Shown here: piece by piece, positions 54,178-64,000 of the stretch
Numbering within the stretch: the stretch's first letter is position 1
How the letters are laid out: every line of letters begins with the position of its first letter
Source: Inia geoffrensis
Lineage: Eukaryota; Chordata; Mammalia; Artiodactyla; Iniidae
DNA: 64,000 nt
Direction: 5' to 3'
NCBI GenBank assembly: GCA_036417435.1
Contig: CM070903.1
Span: 81,337,501-81,401,500, forward strand
Notes under the pieces: generated by a model
The model's input: only the letters and a program-made list of their open reading frames with translations
What the model was told of the DNA's origin: nothing
The model's database searches: none
Made by a program: the position numbers and the translations under genes

Positions 54178-57100
54178 ATGGTAATAGGAACATACATATT
54201 GATAACTACCTTAAATGTAAATGGATTAAATGCTCCAACCAAAAGACATAGACTGGCTGAATGGATACAAGAGCAAGACCCAAATATATGCTGTCTACAA
54301 GAGACCAACTTCAAACCTAGGGACGCATACAGACTGAAAGTGAGGGGATGGAAAAATACATTCCATGCAAATGGAAATGAAAAGAAAGCTGGAGTAGCAA
54401 TTCTTATATTAGACAAAATAGACTATAAAATAAAGACTATTACAAGAGACAAAGAAGGACACTACATAATGATCAAGGGATCAATCCAAGAAGAAGATAT
54501 AACAATTGTAAATATTTATGCACCCAACATAGGAGCACCTCAATACATAAGGCAAATGCTAACAGCCATAAATGGGGAAATCGACAGTAACACAATCAAA
54601 GTAGGGGACCTTAACACCCCACTTTCACCAATGGACAGATCATCCAAAATGAAAATAAATAAGGAAACACAAGCTTTAAGTGACATATTAAACAAGGTGG
54701 ACTTAATTGATTTTTAAAGGACATTCCATCCAAAAGCAACAGAATACACTTTCTTCTCAAGTGCTTATGGAACATTCTCCAGGATAGATCATATCTCGGG
54801 TCACAAATCAAGCCTTGGTAAATTTAAGAAACTTGAAATTGTATCAAGTATCTTTTCTGACCATAATGCTATGAGACTAGATATCAATTACAGGAAAAAT
54901 ACTGTAAAAATACAAACATATGGAGGCTAAACAATACTAAGTAACCAAGAGATCACTGAAGAAATCAATGAGGAAATCAAAAAATACCTAGAAACAAACG
55001 ACAATGAAAACCCGATGACCCAAAACCTATGGGATGCAGCAAAAGCAGTTCTAAGAGGGAAGTTTATAGAAATACAATCCTACCTCAGGAAACAAGAAAC
55101 ATCTCAAATAAACAACCTAACCTTACACCTAAAGCAATTAGAGAAAGAAGAAAAACAACAACAACAAAAAACCAAAGTTAGCAGAAGGAAAGAAATCATA
55201 AAGATCAGATCAGAAATAAAAGAAAAAGAAATGAAGGAAACAATAGCAAATATTAATAAAATTAAAAGCTGATTCGTTGAGAAGATAAACAAAATTGATA
55301 AACCACTAGCCAGACTCATCAGGAAAAAAAACGAGAAGACTCAAATCAACAGAACTAGAAATGTAAAAGGAGACGTAACAACTGACACTGCAGAAATAGA
55401 AAGGATCATGAGAGATTACTACAAGCAACTATATGCCAATAAAATGGACAAGCTGGAAGAAATGGACAAATTCTTAGAAAAGCACAACCTTCCAAGACTG
55501 AACCAGGAAGAAATAGAAAATATAAGCAGACCAATCACAAGCACTGAAAATGAAACCGTGATTAAAAATCTTCCAACAAACAGAAGCCCAGGACTAGATG
55601 GCTTCACAGGCGAATTCTATCAAACATTTAGAGAAGAGCTAACACCTATCGTTATCATACTCTTCCAAAATATAGCAGAGGGAGGAACACTCCCATACTC
55701 ATTCTACGAGATCACCATCACCCTGATACCAAAACCAGACAAAGATGTCAAAAAGAAAGAAAACTACAGGCCAAGATCACTGATGAACATAGATGCAAAA
55801 ATCCTCAACAAAATACTAGCAAACAGAATCTAACAACACATTAAAAGGATCATACACCATGATCAAGTGGGGTTTATCCCAGGACTGCAAGGACTCTTCA
55901 ATATATGCAAATCAATCAATGTGATACATCATATTAACAAATTGAAGGATAAACACCATATGATTATCTCAATAGATGCAGAAAAAGCTTTTGATAAAAT
56001 TCTAGACCCATTTATGATAAAAACTCTACAGAAAGTAGGCATAGAGAAAATCTGCCTCAACATAATAAAGCTCATATATGATAAACACACAGCCAACATT
56101 GTTCCCAATGGTGAAAAACTGAAATCATTTTCTCTACGATCAGGAACATGACAAGGTTGCCCACTCTCACCACTGTTATTCAACATAGTTTTGGAAGTTT
56201 TAGTCATGGAAATCAGAGAAGAAAAAGAAATAAAAGGAATCCAAATTGGAAAAGAAGAAGTAAAACTGTCACTGTGTGCAGATGACATGATACTGTACAT
56301 AGAGAATCCTAAAGAGGCTACCAGAAAACTACTAGCACTCATCAATGAATTTGGTAAAGTAGCAGGATGCAAAATTAATGCACAGAAATCTCTGGCATTC
56401 CTGTGCACTAATGATAAAAAATCTGATAGAGAAATTAAGGAAACATTCCCATTTACCACTGCAACTTAAAGAATGAAATACCTAGGAATAAACCTACCTA
56501 AGAAGACAAAAAACCTGTATGCAGAAAACTGTAAGACACTGATGAAAGAAATTAAAGATGATACAAAGAGATGGAGAGATGTACCATGTTCTTAGGTTGA
56601 AAGAATCAACATTGTGAAAATGACTATACTACCCAAAGCAATCTACAGATTCATTGCAATCCCTATCACACTGCCTATGACATTTTTCACAGAATTAGAA
56701 CAAAACATTTTACAATTCGTATGGAAACACAAAAGACCCCGAATAGCCAAAGCAATCTTGAGAAAGAAAAACGGAGCTGGAGGAATCAGGCTCCCTGACT
56801 TCAGACTATACTACAAAGCTACAGTAATCAAGACAGTATGGTACTGGCACAAAAACAGAAATATAGATTAATGGAACAGGATAGAAAGCCCAGAGATAAA
56901 CCCACACTCTCTTCACAAGTCACCTTACCTTTGATAAAGGAGGCAAGAATATACAATGGAGAAAAAACAGCCTCTTTAATAAGTGGTGCTGGGAAAACTG
57001 GACAGCTACATGTAAAAGAATGAAATTAGAACACTTTCTAACACCATACATAAAAATAAACTCAAAATGGATTAAAGACCAAAAAGTAAAGCCAGACACT

Positions 57101-58207
57101 ATAAAACTCTTAGAGGAAACATAGGAATAACACTCTTTGACATAAATCACAGCAAGATCCTTTTTGACCCACCTCCTAGAGAAAGGGAAATAAAAACAAA
57201 AATAAACAAATGGGACCTAATGAAATGTAAAAGCTTTTGCACAGCAAAGGAAACCATAAACAAAATGGAAAGACAACCCTCAGAATGGGAGAAAATATTT
57301 GCAAATGAAGCAACTGACAAAGGATTAAAGTCCAAAATATACAAGCAGCTCATGCAGCTCAATATAAAAAAAACAAACAACCCAATCCAAAAGTGGGCAG
57401 AAGACCTAAATAGACATTTCTCCAGAGAAGATATACAGACTGCCAACAGATGAAAGGATGCTCAACATCACTAATCATTAGAGAAATGCAAATCAAAACT
57501 ACAAACAGATATCACCTTACACCAGTCAGAATGGCCATCATCAAGAAATCTACAAGTGGTGCTTCCCTGGTGGCACAGTGGTTGAGAGTTCACCTGCCGA
57601 TGCAGGGGACACGGGTTCATGCCCTGGTCCAGGAAGATCCCACATGCCGCAGAGCAGCTAGGCCCGTGAGCCATGGCTGCTGAGCCTGTGCGTCTGGAGC
57701 CTGTGCTCCGCAACGGGAGAGGCCACAACAGTGAGAGGGCTGCGTACCGCAAAAAATAAAAATTTACAAGCAATAAATGCTGGTGAGGGTATGGAGAAAA
57801 GGAACCCTCTTACACTGCTGGTGGGAATGTAAATTGATACAGCCACTGTGGAGAATAGTATGGACGTTCCTTAAAAAACTAAAAATAGAACTACCATACG
57901 ACCCAGCAATCCCACTACTGGGTATATGCCCTGAGAAAACTATAACTTAAAAAAAGCATGTGTCACAGTGTTCATTGCAGTACTATTTACAATAGCCAGG
58001 ACATGGAAGCAACCTAAGTGTCCATTGACAGATGAATGGATAAAGTTGTGGCATGTATGTACAAAGGAAGATTACCCAGCCATAAAGAGAAACGAGTTCT
58101 TTGTAGTGAGGTGGATGGACCTAGAGTCTGTCATACAGAGTGAAGTTAGTCAGAAAGAGAAAATCAAATTCTGTATGCTAACATATATGGAATCTAAAAA
58201 AAATTAG
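54178..58207 (+). pseudogene. L1 ORF2, degraded but nearly complete in length
   Basis: From the ATG at 54178 the endonuclease domain is open for 179 codons, with LNVNGLNAPTKRH, CCLQETNF and KAGVAILILDK, to TAA 54715. The RT region keeps [16 protein letters not shown] (near 55584), [11 protein letters not shown] (55969) and the catalytic LCADDM box (about 56271). Stops include 55831, 56149, 56467 and 56593. Without the SINE it would be about 1,270 codons, close to the usual 1,275. The ADD aspartates are kept here but altered in the other L1. Confidence 0.88.
57557..57759 (+). mobile_element. Short CHR SINE nested in L1 ORF2
   Basis: Complete copy from about GTGCTTCCCTGGTGGCACAG to AAAAAATAAA. 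It is flanked by AAAT(C/T)TACAAG at 57546-57556 and 57760-57770 with one mismatch. Its site is about 55 bases downstream of the homologous site used at 35857. Confidence 0.93.
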
Positions 58208-58599
58208 AAGGTTCTGATGAACGTAGGGGCAGGACAGGAATAAAGATGCAGATGTAGAGAATGGACTTGAGGACATGGGGAGGGGGAAGGGTAATCTGTG
58301 ACGAAGTGAGAGAGTAAAATTGACATATATACGCTACCAAATGTAAAATAGATAGTGGGTAGCAGCCACATAGCACAGGGAGATCAGCTCGGTGCTTTGT
58401 GACCACCTAGAGGGGTGGGATAGGGAGGGTGGGAGGGAGACGCAAGAAGGAGGGGATATGTGGATATATGTATACGTATAGCTGATTCACTTTGTTATAC
58501 AGCAGAAACTAACACAACATTGTAAAGCAATTATACTCCAATAAAGGTGTTAAAAAAAATAATGAGTTGTCTGTGTGTCCTCAGGAGAAAAGGAGGTGG

Positions 58600-58873
58600 A
58601 TTTCTTCCAATATATATTAAGAGGGGTCACACATCCCTTCAGAGGTGTGTTTGTGTGCATGTGTGGATTGGGGTAAGGACCACTGAATTAAGAGTCTAGG
58701 GCATAGCTATTATGATTCTGGCAGGGACCAAGACTGAGCAGGAGAGAAACCAAATACTTCTCATTTAGTAATGGAGGTTCCACTGATTCCAGTTTTTTAG
58801 TTGTAGCTTTGGTTTGGTTTTTGTTTTTGTTGGTTTACCAGTGGTAGATTATTTTTTCAATATACTTAATGGT
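58600..58873. other. Unassigned sequence
   Basis: Nothing recognised between the L1 and the next L1 tail. Confidence 0.5.
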
Positions 58874-59060
58874 GTTTTTTTTTTTAATTGAAGTATAGTT
58901 GATTTATAGTCTTTTGCTAGTTTCTGGTGTACAGCAAAGTGATTCAGTTTTATATACATATATAACTGAATATATATGTATATATATTCTTTTTCATATT
59001 CTTTTACATTATGGTTTATTACAGAATATTGAATTAGTTTCCTGTGTTATAGAGAACCCC
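58874..59060 (-). mobile_element. L1 3' end, antisense
   Basis: AATTGAAGTATAGTTGATTTATAG, GTTTCTGGTGTACAGCAAAGTG, CATATTCTTTTACATTATGG and TTTCCTGTGTTATAGAG: the reverse complement of a cetartiodactyl L1 tail like that at 50265. Confidence 0.85.
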
Positions 59061-59114
59061 ATTTTTAATTGAGAAAAGACCACTCTACTCAAACCATCCC
59101 CAGTCTACCCACAA

Positions 59115-59178
59115 ACACACTCACGCATGCATGCACATGCACACACACACACACACACACACATACACACACACACAA
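59115..59178. repeat. Imperfect CA microsatellite
   Basis: CA-rich with GCATGCACATGC at the left, a pure CA run and one T interruption. Confidence 0.93.
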
Positions 59179-59179
59179 C

Positions 59180-59860
59180 TGATGTTTGTTCTTGGGATCT
59201 GATCTTATTTTAATAGACCCCTGTCAACAGACACTGCCAGCCTCAGCCTTCCCAAGGGAATGTAAAAATGGAAACTCCAAAAGGCTACTCCACAGTCAAC
59301 TTCCCCAGGGAGCCAGCATCCATCATGTGACTCCCTGTCTATGAAATGTGGCTGATGACCAACTGTAGTGAGGGTTTGGGGTGCTAAGACCATAGGATTA
59401 AAACTTAAGTCATTTTATATGAGGAAAGGGCAAAGAATCTAGGGGGGAAAATCTCTTCCTTCAAAAAGAAGTAAGGTTTCCTAAAAGGAAGTGGAGTGAA
59501 GGTGGAAATTTTTGGATATTGACCTTGGAACCATGAGACACTTGATATGAAGGAAGAGGAAACTCTTGAACCTGAAATAAAGGATCCAGAATGAAAGTCT
59601 GAAAAGTGACCACAGAAGATCTCTTCACAAGTCTTTAAGATCCTTCATTTTTGAGATTTAAGGCAATATTCAAATTTGCTGCAATTATACTTTGTTCCTT
59701 TCTCTGTACTAATTATCTTCCCAAATCATTGAAACCCTTTATAAAATAAATTTTTGTATAACCATATACCCAGAGATACTGGTCTTGAGAAAATGAAGGA
59801 ACAGTGTCAAGAGAGAAAGGGAAAGCCCTCATGCTCCATCTCTCCTTTTTACCTTCTGTA
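59180..59860. other. Unassigned sequence
   Basis: No gene or repeat family recognised. Confidence 0.5.
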
Positions 59861-60312
59861 CATGTACCTTCTGTGTGTTCCAGTGGAAAGAGGGCTGGTA
59901 GACTGAAGAACATGCCACAGCCTGTCAAGAGGCGGAGCCTGTTTGCCCATCCTGCATCTGGGCTGCCTTTGTGATTTGTTCTGACCAATAGAAATGTGTC
60001 AGAAATAATGTGCTATTTTCAAGATTAGGCCTTTCACCCCCTGGAAGACTGTCTGAGACCACCACTTAAGAACCCAGTTTATCCTAGTGAAGAAAGAGTG
60101 GCCATGTGGAGAACTGAGGAGTCCCAGGCCACTGACAGCACCAACGGTCAGACACAAGAGTAATGCCCACTTGCTCCTTCCCGCCCAGCCATGGGAGCCC
60201 AGGAGGTGCCAGCAGAGCAACTCCCCAGCCAACACTCAGAATCATAACAAATAATGATTCTATCTTGTTTTAAGCCACTAAGCTTTGGGGAGACGTGTTA
60301 AGCGTCAGCCTG
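59860..60312 (+). repeat. MaLR/ERVL-type LTR relic
   Basis: TTCTGACCAATAGAAATGTG (59980), GGCCATGTGGAGAACTGAGG, and the 3' hallmark TTGTTTTAAGCCACTAAGCTTTGGGG (60268) follow the MLT1-type LTR pattern. No internal retroviral sequence was seen. Confidence 0.65.
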
Positions 60313-61354
60313 TTTACTGGAGCATGAACTCCAGATGACACTCAGGGGAACTGAAGGGCAACCATAGAGAAGCCAGAAGCTGTAAGAGAGCTCCCCAGTG
60401 CTAGGGAGCCCTCCAGAGAGGGCGGAGCCATGAGCAAAGAGAAGGAGAAACCTTGCTTTCCTGTACAAGAATGCTGTTCTCTGAAGGGAGAAAGAAAGTG
60501 ACTAGCAGATGCCTAATGTAGGGAGGAACTTTCTATCAGAACTCTCTAGACAGTAATGGACTGCTTGAAGAGGTGCTGAGTTCTCCAACATCAGGAGTAT
60601 TCAAGAATGGGCAAGAGATTGAAGGGCAGAATTCGAGCACTATGTAGTTTTCTCTCTGAGTTCACTTCCAACACCAGGCATCTTAGTTATGTTCTCTAAA
60701 TCCTATTTGAGAAGACAGCAGTATATGCATAATTTTGTCAATAAATCTCATTATCTTAAAAAGAGGCTCTGGTTTATCAAAAGCAGCAGTAAAGTGTATG
60801 TGAGCTACACAGTTCCTCTGTGTGCATAGTTCATCAACATGAATCTAGCCAGGCTGGTCAGAGCACACAGACACATATCCACAACAGGCACCGGAGGACT
60901 GTGAGAATGGATTACTGGAAAAATACCTGGCTCAAAAATGAGGCTTCTGGGCAGAGATTACATCTTTTTAGAATCTTTTTTGGGGGCCAGACCCAGTTGT
61001 TACCATTAAGTGAATTTGCAACATGATCATAATAATGACAACAGCAATACTAATAACAGTAGTAAGCACCATTCCAACTCCCCATTGGTCTCTTAACTGC
61101 CTGCAGCAGATCTGTTGCTGAGATGAGCTGTCTCTCCCCTCCCTTCAGAAAGGATTCTTGAAATGCCAAGGGGTATGTTTTGCCACATACCAAAGTGCTG
61201 CTTCCTTCCAGAAGCTGGTAGACCCTCTTGAAATTTCCTTATAAGAAAGGCCACAGGCTTTATGTATGCTCATTACACTGACTTTCTCTGACATTCTAAG
61301 GGGAAATTAAACCTTGGGACATGCTTGTCAAAGGTTGTGCTGATTTTCTTTTCT
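60313..61354. other. Unassigned sequence
   Basis: No exon, RNA gene or repeat family recognised. Confidence 0.5.
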
Positions 61355-61371
61355 AAAAAAATGCAGTGAAG

Positions 61372-61575
61372 GGCTTCCCTGGTGGCACAGTGGTTGAGAG
61401 TCCGTCTGCCGATGCAGGGGACACGGGTTCGTGCCCCGGTCCAGGAAGATCCCACATGCCGTGGAGCGGCTGGGCCCGTGAGCCATGGCTGTTGAGCCTG
61501 TGCGTCTGGAGCCTGTGCGCCGCAACGGGAGAGGCCACAACAGTGAGAGGCCTGTGTACCGCAAAAAAAAAAAAA
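61372..61575 (+). mobile_element. Short CHR SINE
   Basis: Complete copy (GGCTTCCCTGGTGGCACAGTGG to an A-run). Flanks are seven A's plus TGCAGTGAAG at 61355-61371 and 61576-61592; the exact tail/duplication boundary inside the A-run is open. Frames of 61-120 codons across it are artefacts. Confidence 0.95.
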
Positions 61576-61592
61576 AAAAAAATGCAGTGAAG

Positions 61593-62010
61593 CTCCCAAG
61601 ACTGAGTTTACTCCTTCTAAATTTCCTATCACCACCCTTACTGGAGTGAAGAAGGCTCTGAAGTAGAAAACACTTGGAAAAGATCAATTAGAAATTGAAT
61701 CAGCAAATTCTTTAGGGTTTAGCTGCATATGTGAGAACCACATTTCAAGCAAATATAAAGGAACACAGCAAATATATTTCCAAGAGAAAACAATGGGTGG
61801 CTGGTGAGAAGCCTGCAATGAGACCTCCTCGAAGGAATGAAACCTCAGGAGTACATAAATGTAGGGTCTTCTCTTGGGAAATAGAGCCTGTTCAACCAGA
61901 GGGCAGCTAATTCTCTCCTCTTTCAATCTGAACTTCATCTAAGAGAAAATCTCTCAACCAAAATCATTGCGTCCTCATCTTGGAACTTACCTGAGAAAGG
62001 AGAGACACTA
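61593..62010. other. Unassigned sequence
   Basis: Nothing recognised. Confidence 0.5.
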
Positions 62011-62155
62011 TGGGAGCAATTGAAAGAGTCTTTGTCCTAGTCCTGCTGCCAGCTCACTGGATGACCATCTACAAGCCACCTTCTCTCTCAGAATCTTGGA
62101 TTATGTGTCTGTAAAGTGAAAAGTTTCCTTCCAGATTTATGAATTGGTAAAATCT
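62010..62155 (+). repeat. MIR fragment
   Basis: TCCTAGTCCTGCTGCCAGCTCACTGG, AATCTTGGATTATGTGTCTGTAAAGTG. Confidence 0.6.
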
Positions 62156-62785
62156 GTGCATCACACCCTCTCAACTTCATTCTGTCCTGAAAAGCATTCT
62201 AGGGGACACATACTGAGTGAATCCAATTTTGTGATTGGTGATGGGGCATTTAGAGGATGAGACTAGACAAAGGAAGATGCTCCTTTCCCACAGATAACAT
62301 GTGAGGAGTTTAACTGTGATCTGCTATTACTAACTTTACTGTCACTCTTACAGGAACTTTTCTGTTTCATGCTGGAAGCTGGGACATGGAGGAGTCAATG
62401 AGAGGATGGCCAATCTTTCATGTGGGAGGACTGTTGGGTTACAGTGGCCCAAGCTTGGTGTATGACATAGAATTTGGGGTATGTCAGAATCAGATGAACC
62501 ACTCAAGGAGGCAGCTGAGCTATGATTAAGAAACCATGGTTTCACATTTGTGTTTCTTGCCTGGGAAGGGCTAAAGGGATCATTCTGGCTCCTCAGAGTC
62601 CAGAGCTGTAACATAGAATTGGGAAGGCAGGAAACTAGGAGTTGGAATTTGGTAAGGAATGGGGATTATTGTTGTGTCATGGCTGTTTTAATTAGAAGGC
62701 AAACCCAGAAAGTCAGCCCACAGGAGAGGCATATCAGAGATCAACCCAAGTGAGATATACAGTCAGTGTGATGGCAATGATGATA
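62156..62785. other. Unassigned sequence
   Basis: No gene or repeat recognised. Confidence 0.5.
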
Positions 62786-62789
62786 ACAT

Positions 62790-62990
62790 GGGTACCTTGA
62801 AGACCAGGATTTAGTTCTAGCTCTGTTGGGCAAATTCACATCTCTGAGCCTACTTTCTACATCTGTAAAATGAGAAGAATAATCCGAATCCTGTTTGTCT
62901 CATGGGGTAATTTTGTAAAGCTTACGTGAAAGCATGAGTGGGAAAGTACTTTGTCAACTAAAAAATGTTATGAAATAATAGTTATAAGAC
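62790..62990 (+). repeat. MIR SINE relic
   Basis: AGGATTTAGTTCTAGCTCTG, CTGAGCCTACTTTCTACATCTGTAAAATGAG, GGGAAAGTACTTTGTCAACT. Confidence 0.85.
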
Positions 62991-63009
62991 ATGACTGTTG
63001 TTCCAATTT

Positions 63010-64000
63010 TCTCTGGTTTGAATTATTTCTGATGAGACACAAGTGGTAATTCTTATAGTTGTTCCTTTGTCTGTTGGTAATATGTTCCCCATCTCAACTC
63101 CATCCAGCTGCTTTTAAGATGTTTTTCTTTATCATTTACTTAACACATAATCAGTTTATAATGATTTGATTACAGTACACTCTGACTGTGGTGTGGGGTG
63201 TGTGTGTGTTTATCTTGCTTGAAGTACACTGAGTTTCTTATATCTGTAGGCTTATATTTTTCATGTCATTTAAATTTACAATAGATCCCTTGATAGTGTA
63301 TCACAGGACAATTGTCCCTGAGACTTTTCTTTCCCCCAGCATTTTATCTCTATGTGCTTCCATGTACATAATCTCTATCGTTCTGTCTTCAAGTTTATTA
63401 GCGTTGTTTGTTTGTTTTTTTTTGGCTGTGTTACATATTGTGGGATCTTAGTTTCCTGACCAGATGCCAAACCCACACCCTCATCAGTGAAAGCACAGAG
63501 TCCTAACCTCTGGACCACCAGGGTATTCCCTATTAGCCTTTCTTATGCATTGCCTAATTGATGTTAATCTCATAATTTTTAAATTTCAAATCATGTAACT
63601 TTTAATTCTAGAACTTCCATTTTGTTCTAGAATTAAACTTGTCTTAACCTTCTCTTTCTGAAGATTTCCTGTTCTTCACTCATTATGTTTAATATTTCCT
63701 TTAAATTCTTGAATATAATTATAATAGCTGTTTTAAAGTTCTTGTTTGCAAATTGTATCATCTTTCCCATTTCTTGGTTGTATTCTATTTTTCTGATTTT
63801 TATTTTGCTTACATATCAGGTATTTATGCTCATTTCTATACTTAGTAAATTGTATTGTATGGTTGACATTATGGGTACTATATTTTTGAAGGATTTTATC
63901 TTTATTCATAACAGAGTTTAGTGCTTTGTTGCAGGAGGCATTTAATTTGCTCATGGACCAACATAGTCCTTTCAAGTTTTCTTTAGAGTCTTTTAAATAG
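63010..64000 (-). mobile_element. Old L1M-type LINE, antisense, interrupted by a SINE
   Basis: TTTATCTTGCTTGAAGTACACTGAG, TTCTTATATCTGTAGGCTTATA, ATCGTTCTGTCTTCAAGTTTA, AATTCTAGAACTTCCATTTTG and AATAGCTGTTTTAAAGTTC follow the antisense order of a common old L1M region. It runs off the window end. Confidence 0.75.
63403..63530 (-). mobile_element. Older short CHR-type SINE, antisense
   Basis: A T-rich tail, GGCTGTGTTACATATTGTGGGATC, CCTGACCAGATGCC and the inverted head TGGACCACCAGGGTATTCCC. The 7-bp TATTAGC flanks it at 63396-63402 and 63531-63537. It is more diverged than the other copies. Confidence 0.8.

Larger units (their letters stand above)
52619..58560 (+). mobile_element. L1 LINE, 5'-truncated, about 5.9 kb with one nested SINE
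   Basis: Same subfamily as the L1 at 28530: the part from CAGGGTCTTGGTGCTCCAG (52754) matches 30897 onward. It contains ORF1 remains (53239-54119), ORF2 remains (54178-58207), a 3' UTR and AATAAAGGTGTT with A's. AATGA(A/G)TTGTCTG at 52606-52618 and 58561-58573 (12 of 13 identical) is the candidate target duplication. It has many stops and frameshifts. Confidence 0.85.

Noticed and set aside
54178..54717. 179-codon open frame as a host gene
   Set aside because: It is the endonuclease end of L1 ORF2, with L1 text on both sides and a stop where ORF2 should continue.
55929..56459. 176-codon antisense frame
   Set aside because: It lies antisense to the L1 reverse transcriptase region; low coding strand codon bias explains it.
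58940..58985. Inverted ATTCAGTT/AACTGAAT as a separate structured element
   Set aside because: It lies within the antisense L1 tail whose normal sequence supplies one arm; the AT-rich context makes a short inverted match unsurprising.

Overview
This window reads as nuclear DNA of a cetacean (whale or dolphin). The main evidence is ten copies of the tRNA-derived CHR-type SINE of cetaceans and their relatives. They start with the hallmark GGGCTTCCCTGGTGG and end in A-tails. They lie alongside cetartiodactyl-type L1 LINEs whose 3' tails end in AATAAAGATGT plus poly(A). I saw no ruminant BovB or Bov-tA sequence. I found no protein-coding exon, no functional RNA gene and no CRISPR array. The longest open frames belong to L1 ORF2 or its antisense shadow, or are short chance frames. 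I read the window as intergenic or intronic DNA.

Layout. 1-690 is the 3' part of an old L1M LINE, antisense. 690-15750 is old DNA with scattered MIR, L2, MER5 and LTR relics and two young SINEs (3589, 5386). 15759-16640 is a decayed DNA transposon with long terminal inverted repeats and a recognisable antisense fragment of MULE (Mutator-like) transposase. A strong G-quadruplex motif follows it. 16800-28450 is more MIR/L2 terrain with two MIR-in-L2 nestings, a SINE and microsatellites. 28530-36941 is a nearly full-length but dead L1 of about 8.4 kb carrying two nested CHR SINEs. 37300-41880 holds an LTR-like relic, L1 fragments, a long SINE and a chain of perfect palindromes. 41960-52600 holds MIRs, an ERVL-type solo LTR, a Charlie-type hAT element, GC-richer unique DNA and one SINE that splits a MIR. 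52619-58560 is a second, 5'-truncated dead L1 with one nested SINE. 58600-64000 holds an L1 tail, a CA repeat, a MaLR-type LTR, another SINE and antisense L1M again.

How the parts relate. The content is layered by age. MIR, L2, MULE, hAT and LTR relics form the base. Two related L1s came later. CHR SINEs came last; they sit inside both L1s and inside a MIR and mostly keep readable target-site duplications. The two L1s share four nonsense codons at homologous positions, which independent decay does not easily explain. I found no convincing undescribed functional system. The best leads are the MULE relic, the shared-stop L1 lineage and the palindrome chain at 40441-40531. Repeat family names come from recalled consensus patterns; edges of old repeats are approximate.
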